From Desulfovibrio sp. Dsv1 (GTDB taxonomy: Bacteria; Desulfobacterota; Desulfovibrionia; Desulfovibrionales; Desulfovibrionaceae): a stretch of 19,648 nt of DNA. Within the stretch, counting starts at the first letter, position 1. Every line of letters begins with the position of its first letter. The position numbers and the translations under genes are program-made. The stretch covers positions 1 to 19,648 of the forward strand of contig APFI01000023.1 in assembly GCA_000403945.1 (NCBI GenBank). Reading direction: 5' to 3'. This document shows positions 16,672 through 19,648 of the stretch, one piece after another. The notes under the pieces were generated by a model. The model had not been told where the DNA came from, made no database searches, and worked only from the letters and a program-made list of their open reading frames with translations.

Positions 16672-16818
16672 GGCGTCCATGCCGCCGAACTTTGCCCGCC
16701 ATTTATAAAAGTGGCGCTGCTTATGTCATGCTCGTCAAAGCTCGATCACGGGAATTCCATTCTCGGCATGCTTCAATATCGCCAGAATTTGGCTGTCGGA
16801 AAATCGAGAGGTGTGCAT
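16672..16818 (-). pseudogene. Decayed IS3-family transposase OrfA fragment
   Basis: The minus strand from ATG 16818 reads SDSQILAILKHAENG and IPVIEL, the helix-turn-helix start of IS3-family OrfA, preceded by a GGAGA ribosome binding site near 16826-16830. The frame then meets a stop at 16737-16735. HDISSAT follows in a frame shifted by one (from 16730), and FYKWRAKFGGMDA returns to the first frame (16710-16672). Small deletions near 16733 and 16708 explain this pattern. Similarity stops at 16671, so the rest of OrfA and all of OrfB are gone or unrecognisable. It is dead as a transposase. It marks an old insertion pointing away from the alkA fragment next to it. Confidence 0.85.
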
Positions 16819-16882
16819 GCAACATCTCCAGGTTGATTCATTCCCGGCAATTCCGCGTTCTAAACGCTACTTTTTTTCGTGG

Positions 16883-17002
16883 GATACCGGGGTAAAACAC
16901 GCTTTGCCGGGCTATCGCCCCAAGAAACTGTTAGCGCTGGCAGAAAGGTGGAAACCTTGGCGCGGCTATGTAGTTATGAACTTATGGTGCAAGGAGAAAT
17001 AA
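16883..17002 (+). pseudogene. 3' remnant of an AlkA-type DNA-3-methyladenine glycosylase gene
   Basis: The frame encodes DTGVKHALPGY and ALAERWKPWRGYVVMNLW, then stops at 17002. In AlkA/HhH-GPD glycosylases the last part of the protein has a D-x-G-[IV]-x-K-A-L motif followed by a conserved E-x-W-x-P-W-R-x-Y-A-x-x-x-L-W ending, and this piece fits both in order and spacing. The remaining 80% or more of the gene, with the helix-hairpin-helix and catalytic Asp, is missing. Its place is taken by the minus-strand IS3 remnant, about 65 bases upstream. The frame is open back to GTG 16811 but those residues show no match. It ends four bases before ogt and contains the ogt ribosome binding site. Confidence 0.65.
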
Positions 17003-17006
17003 AACT

Positions 17007-17540
17007 ATGCAGTACATAAGCGCCTACCAATCTCCAATCGGAAAAATTCTTTTGGCTTGCGATGAAATTGGCTTGGCCGGGTTATGGTTTGAGGAAGAAA
17101 AATTCTATGCTCTCAGTCTTGATAAAGAACATGAGGAAAGAAAGATGCCGGTTTTTGCTCACGTAAAACGGTGGTTGGATATTTACTTTTCTGGGAGGGA
17201 GCCAGATTTTATGCCGCCGCTTCATATGCTTGGTTCCCCATTCCAGATATCCGTATGGGAACTCCTGCGGAAAATCCCTTATGGCAAGACAACAACTTAT
17301 GGTGAGTTGGCAAAATGTATTGCCGCAAAGCGAAATTTACCCCATATGTCTGCGCAGGCAGTTGGAGGGGCAGTAGGCCATAATGAAATTTCCATCATCA
17401 TTCCTTGTCATCGGGTTGTTGGCACTAACGGCAGTCTAACAGGTTATGCGGGAGGGTTGCAAAAAAAAATCAAACTTCTTACCTATGAAGGTGTTAATAT
17501 GGAACATTTCTTCATTCCTAAAAAATGGACTGCGCTATAG
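17007..17540 (+). CDS. ogt: Methylated-DNA--protein-cysteine S-methyltransferase
   Basis: It removes O6-alkyl groups from guanine (and O4-alkyl from thymine) by irreversible transfer to its own cysteine. The 177-residue product has the N-terminal domain, a winged-helix region (IPYGKTTTYGELA, 90-102), the Asn hinge region GAVGHN (121-126) and the active site PCHRV with Cys134, followed by LTGYAGG (145-150). Length and all key residues are intact, unlike its upstream neighbour. AAGGAG at 16991-16996 lies ten bases before ATG 17007. The coding sequence is visibly richer in A and T than the genes before 16370, and the protein reads like those of low-GC bacteria, so it was probably acquired together with the alkA remnant. 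Confidence 0.95.
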   Translation: MQYISAYQSPIGKILLACDEIGLAGLWFEEEKFYALSLDKEHEERKMPVFAHVKRWLDIYFSGREPDFMPPLHMLGSPFQISVWELLRKIPYGKTTTYGELAKCIAAKRNLPHMSAQAVGGAVGHNEISIIIPCHRVVGTNGSLTGYAGGLQKKIKLLTYEGVNMEHFFIPKKWTAL

Positions 17541-17548
17541 TAGAAAAC

Positions 17549-17566
17549 CTATCTTCTAGAAGATAG
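17549..17566. repeat. Perfect 18-base palindrome after ogt
   Basis: CTATCTTCTAGAAGATAG is fully self-complementary and lies nine bases after the ogt stop. As RNA it would need an internal loop; on the minus strand it is followed by GGTTTTC, on the plus strand by ATTAAAAC. It could be a terminator or a protein-binding site. Confidence 0.5.
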
Positions 17567-17648
17567 ATTAAAACTGATAATATGTCGCAGCAAGCAACAC
17601 AAAATTTTTCGGAGCGAATTTTCCAATAAAATGAGATAATCCCGCACT

Positions 17649-17735
17649 ATGAACGGATTGGAATTTGAACACGCACTCGTCGATGCCTTGACGGCATATA
17701 TAGAAAGAATGCCGGGCGCGAATGGCAACGCATGA
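17649..17735 (+). CDS. Very small ORF in AT-rich region, doubtful
   Basis: ATG 17649 to TGA 17735 encodes 28 residues (starts MNGLEFEHALVDAL, ends GANGNA). It overlaps the next ORF by four bases (ATGA at 17732), an arrangement usual for coupled genes. No clear ribosome binding site is seen and no family is recognised. It may be the 5' piece of the broken gene that follows. Confidence 0.2.
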   Translation: MNGLEFEHALVDALTAYIERMPGANGNA

Positions 17736-18036
17736 GAACTGAAAAGAGAAAGAGGCAGCGCCTTACCGTTGGCGACGCATACTCACTTTGTCGCTACCTT
17801 GGTATTTCTTTGGCTTCTGTATGCGGTTCAGTAGAATTAAACGGAGCATCTACCGTTATTCAAAACAATGATGATACAAGTAAGAAAAATATGGTGTAGT
17901 AGTGCGAAATGAATACGGCATATCTACAAAATCACAATACAAAATAATTGATTGCAATAATGCTTTTGAGCATCTATATCAATTTGACAACTGTGAAGAA
18001 TTATACAAAAATAATGTAAAATTGAAAACGTGGTAG
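17732..18036 (+). pseudogene. Frameshifted small gene of unknown function
   Basis: ATG 17732 opens a 55-codon frame ending at TAG 17899 (contains VGDAYSLCRYLGISLASV). A second frame, open from 17884 to TAG 18036, continues with YGVVVRNEYG and ends NNVKLKTW. One extra A in the AAAAA run at 17885-17889 would join them into a single protein of about 101 residues, with consistent AT-rich codon use across the join. I do not recognise the family. The break may be real decay or a homopolymer sequencing error. It lies between ogt and the DUF362 gene, inside the foreign-looking part. Confidence 0.4.
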
Positions 18037-18039
18037 GCC

Positions 18040-18080
18040 GACTGAATCAGAATATCTGACTTACTTACGCTGAATCAGTC
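18040..18080. repeat. Imperfect inverted repeat, 11 + 11 bases
   Basis: GACTGAATCAG (18040-18050) and CTGAATCAGTC (18070-18080) pair at 10 of 11 positions with a 19-base gap. Because the core is nearly palindromic, CTGAATCAG also forms a direct repeat (18042-18050 and 18070-18078). It begins four bases after the broken ORF. It could be a weak terminator, an operator pair or a scar of a mobile element. Confidence 0.45.
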
Positions 18081-18354
18081 TCTCCGCCATATCATCCGCC
18101 CGAAGTGGCATACTTGTAACCCTTCAGGGCGCGGAGGCATGGACAAACAAGGCTAGCTCTGGCTTCGGGTATGAAACCTGCGAGTTAGATCGAGGGGCTT
18201 GCGGCAGATATTTTTAACCGTAAAATGGTTCCCGTTTTCTCCTTGGTGGCGAAATAGGCAAAAAATAGAGCGGATTGTATCTGGATTCCCTTTCCATATG
18301 GACATAAAAATTTTTCGGTTTGGTTACGAAGCGTTCACACAAAGGGAAGCTGTC
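18081..18354. other. Leader region of the DUF362 gene
   Basis: These 274 bases contain no supported gene. The frame of the DUF362 gene is open back to TTG 18199, but the added residues are unlike any signal peptide and there is a good start at 18355. The candidate promoter at 18199-18226 lies here, which would give a 5' untranslated region of about 120 bases. Confidence 0.5.
18199..18226 (+). promoter_or_regulatory. Possible sigma-70-type promoter of the DUF362 gene
   Basis: TTGCGG (18199-18204), a 16-base spacer and TAAAAT (18221-18226) make a fair promoter match in an AT-rich stretch upstream of the DUF362 gene. The call rests on pattern only. Confidence 0.3.
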
Positions 18355-19416
18355 ATGAAAAATCATGGAATGACAAAAAGAGAGATGTTGAAGAGTTCTG
18401 CGGCAGTAGCTGTTGCTGTAGTAGTTCCCGCCTTACTGTCTTCTTTCCCGGGTGACGTTCAGGCCGCTTCTGTGGCAGAAAGCCAAAAAACGCCCCTTGT
18501 AGGTTCCCGTAACGTCACAGGAATCAAAACTCCGGGGTCTCGTGCGAAGGTTTATTTTACTTCACATATTGATGCGGAGCACCTGCTTCGTCTTTATGAG
18601 CGAATTAATGGAGCCATTTATGGCAGGGTAGCCATAAAACTGCACACGGGAGAAAAGAACGGGCCGAATATTCTGCCTCGTGACATGGTACGAGCGTTTC
18701 AAGCTCAGATTCCGAATAGCAGCATAGTGGAAACCAATACTTTGTATCAGGGAGATCGCTACACAACAGAATCGCACCGTGAAACTCTCAAGGTCAATGG
18801 CTGGACATTCTGTCCCGTTGACATCATGGATGAGGAAGGAGATGTGACATTTCCCGTGCGTGGCGGACTTCGTCTCAAGGAAGTGGCTATGGGCGGGCAT
18901 ATAATCAACTATGACTCCATGATTGTGCTTACCCATTTCAAAGGGCACGCCATGGGAGGATTTGGCGGCTCCATGAAAAATATCGCCATTGGTTGTGCCT
19001 CCGGGCGGGCAGGCAAGCGTCAGGTTCACGGCGTGGCCGGTGAAGTACCCACGGACTGGAATGCCTGGCCTGCCAAGGAACCGCTCATGGAGATGATGGC
19101 CGACTCGGCCAAAGCTACCTGCGATTATTTTGGCAGCCACATCGTATTCCTCAATGTTATGCGTAGAATGTCGGTGGACTGCGACTGCGCTGGAACGAGT
19201 GCCGCCGCTCCCACTATACCCGATATAGGCATATGTGCTTCCACGGATATTTTGGCCGTAGATCAGGCATCCTGCGATTTGGTGTTCGGCAAGCTGGACA
19301 CGGAAAATCATGATCTTGTCGAGCGTATTCAGAGCCGCCACGGTTTGCGTCAGCTCACCGCTATGGCGGAACTCAAGATGGGCAATCCTCAGTATGAATT
19401 GATTTCTATTGACTAA
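18355..19416 (+). CDS. DUF362 domain-containing exported protein
   Basis: The 353-residue product has the DUF362 pattern: KVYFTSHID near the start of the domain, a GGLRLKEVAMGGHI segment, LTHFKGHAMGGFGGSMKNIAIG in the middle, and the closing CDC...PDIGICASTDILAVDQASCDLV stretch. Some members of the family are fused to ferredoxin domains, but none is present here, and its biochemical role is not established. The N-terminus reads MTKREMLKSS (residues 6-15) followed by a hydrophobic Ala/Val run and an Ala-x-Ala site; this resembles a Tat signal in which Lys-Arg replaces Arg-Arg. ATG 18355 has AAGGGA eight bases upstream. Codon use lies between the GC-rich main chromosome and the AT-rich stretch just upstream. 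A terminator follows directly. Confidence 0.88.
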   Translation: MKNHGMTKREMLKSSAAVAVAVVVPALLSSFPGDVQAASVAESQKTPLVGSRNVTGIKTPGSRAKVYFTSHIDAEHLLRLYERINGAIYGRVAIKLHTGEKNGPNILPRDMVRAFQAQIPNSSIVETNTLYQGDRYTTESHRETLKVNGWTFCPVDIMDEEGDVTFPVRGGLRLKEVAMGGHIINYDSMIVLTHFKGHAMGGFGGSMKNIAIGCASGRAGKRQVHGVAGEVPTDWNAWPAKEPLMEMMADSAKATCDYFGSHIVFLNVMRRMSVDCDCAGTSAAAPTIPDIGICASTDILAVDQASCDLVFGKLDTENHDLVERIQSRHGLRQLTAMAELKMGNPQYELISID

Positions 19417-19447
19417 AGAGTATCCTTTTCCTTCCAATTTTTCATGA

Positions 19448-19487
19448 AATCCGGCACATACAGCGATGTGGTGCCGGATTATTATTT
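19448..19487 (+). terminator. Intrinsic terminator after the DUF362 gene
   Basis: AATCCGGCAC (19448-19457) and GTGCCGGATT (19471-19480) form a perfect ten-pair stem with a 13-base loop, followed by the T-rich ATTATTT. It begins 32 bases after the stop codon. Confidence 0.7.
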
Positions 19488-19648
19488 GCTAAGACAGGCT
19501 CATGTTCGGTGTGCAGGAGGGGAAAGGTGGTAGGGCTGACGAAGAGGAAGTTCCTGTTCGTCTTTCTACGCCGAAGCCAGCACTTCTGTAACCCTCCCTT
19601 AACATGGTGCAGACCAAAACTGGAGACTTCTGGTAAACCATCCCCAGG
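19488..19648. other. Window end, no gene identified
   Basis: No supported gene is seen. The last 45 bases contain short TGGT/ACCA inverted motifs (TGGTGCAGACCA at 19604-19615 and TGGTAAACCA near 19631-19640), reminiscent of the end of a mobile element, but this cannot be confirmed within the window. Confidence 0.3.

Noticed and set aside
16416..16895. Plus-strand 159-codon ORF across the IS remnant
   Set aside because: It is antisense to the OrfA fragment, and no domain is recognisable.
17984..17989. TTGACA in the AT-rich segment as a promoter
   Set aside because: It lies inside the second half of the broken ORF and has no convincing -10 at proper spacing.
18090..18200. Possible tRNA or group II intron end in the structured-looking stretch before the DUF362 gene
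   Set aside because: No T-loop, acceptor stem or domain V pattern could be found by eye.

Overview
This is a GC-rich chromosomal segment that looks like Desulfovibrionaceae (Desulfovibrio or Bilophila type). This assignment is inferred from an 8-Cys 2[4Fe-4S] ferredoxin of Desulfovibrio type, a stand-alone IMP cyclohydrolase, the overall gene repertoire and codon use. No rRNA, tRNA or CRISPR array is visible.

Layout. 339-1709: a periplasmic HtrA/DegP-type serine protease. 1899-2087: a small ferredoxin with its own likely promoter. 2208-3900: a tight cluster of a YkgJ-type cysteine-cluster protein, an unrecognised 130-residue protein and a TPR protein, closed by a terminator. 4030-4332: a small unrecognised protein. 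4619-6744, minus strand: exonuclease III followed by an M20-type carbamoylase/amidase. 6952-9239, plus strand: a stand-alone IMP cyclohydrolase followed by the GTPase HflX. A DsrE-like gene on the minus strand (9211-9534) meets hflX tail to tail but has no ordinary start codon at its expected N-terminus. 9830-15831: a tamA-tamB pair for outer-membrane protein assembly, with a lipobox-like signal on TamA. 15882-16367: a YjaB-like acetyltransferase.

From about 16370 to the end the window has a different character. It holds a decayed IS3-family OrfA fragment on the minus strand, directly abutted by the 3' end of an alkA-like DNA glycosylase gene. An intact O6-alkylguanine-DNA methyltransferase (ogt) follows 4 bases later. 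An AT-rich stretch then carries small broken ORFs, perfect and near-perfect inverted repeats, and finally a secreted DUF362 protein with its own promoter and terminator. I read this as an acquired and partly degraded region in which an insertion sequence removed most of alkA and left ogt as the survivor of an alkylation-repair pair.

I do not see a clearly new multi-gene system. The observations most worth following up are the IS/alkA/ogt scar, the start-codon anomalies of hflX and the DsrE-like gene, the lipoprotein-like TamA, the split purine enzyme, and the conserved-looking YkgJ/unknown/TPR cluster.
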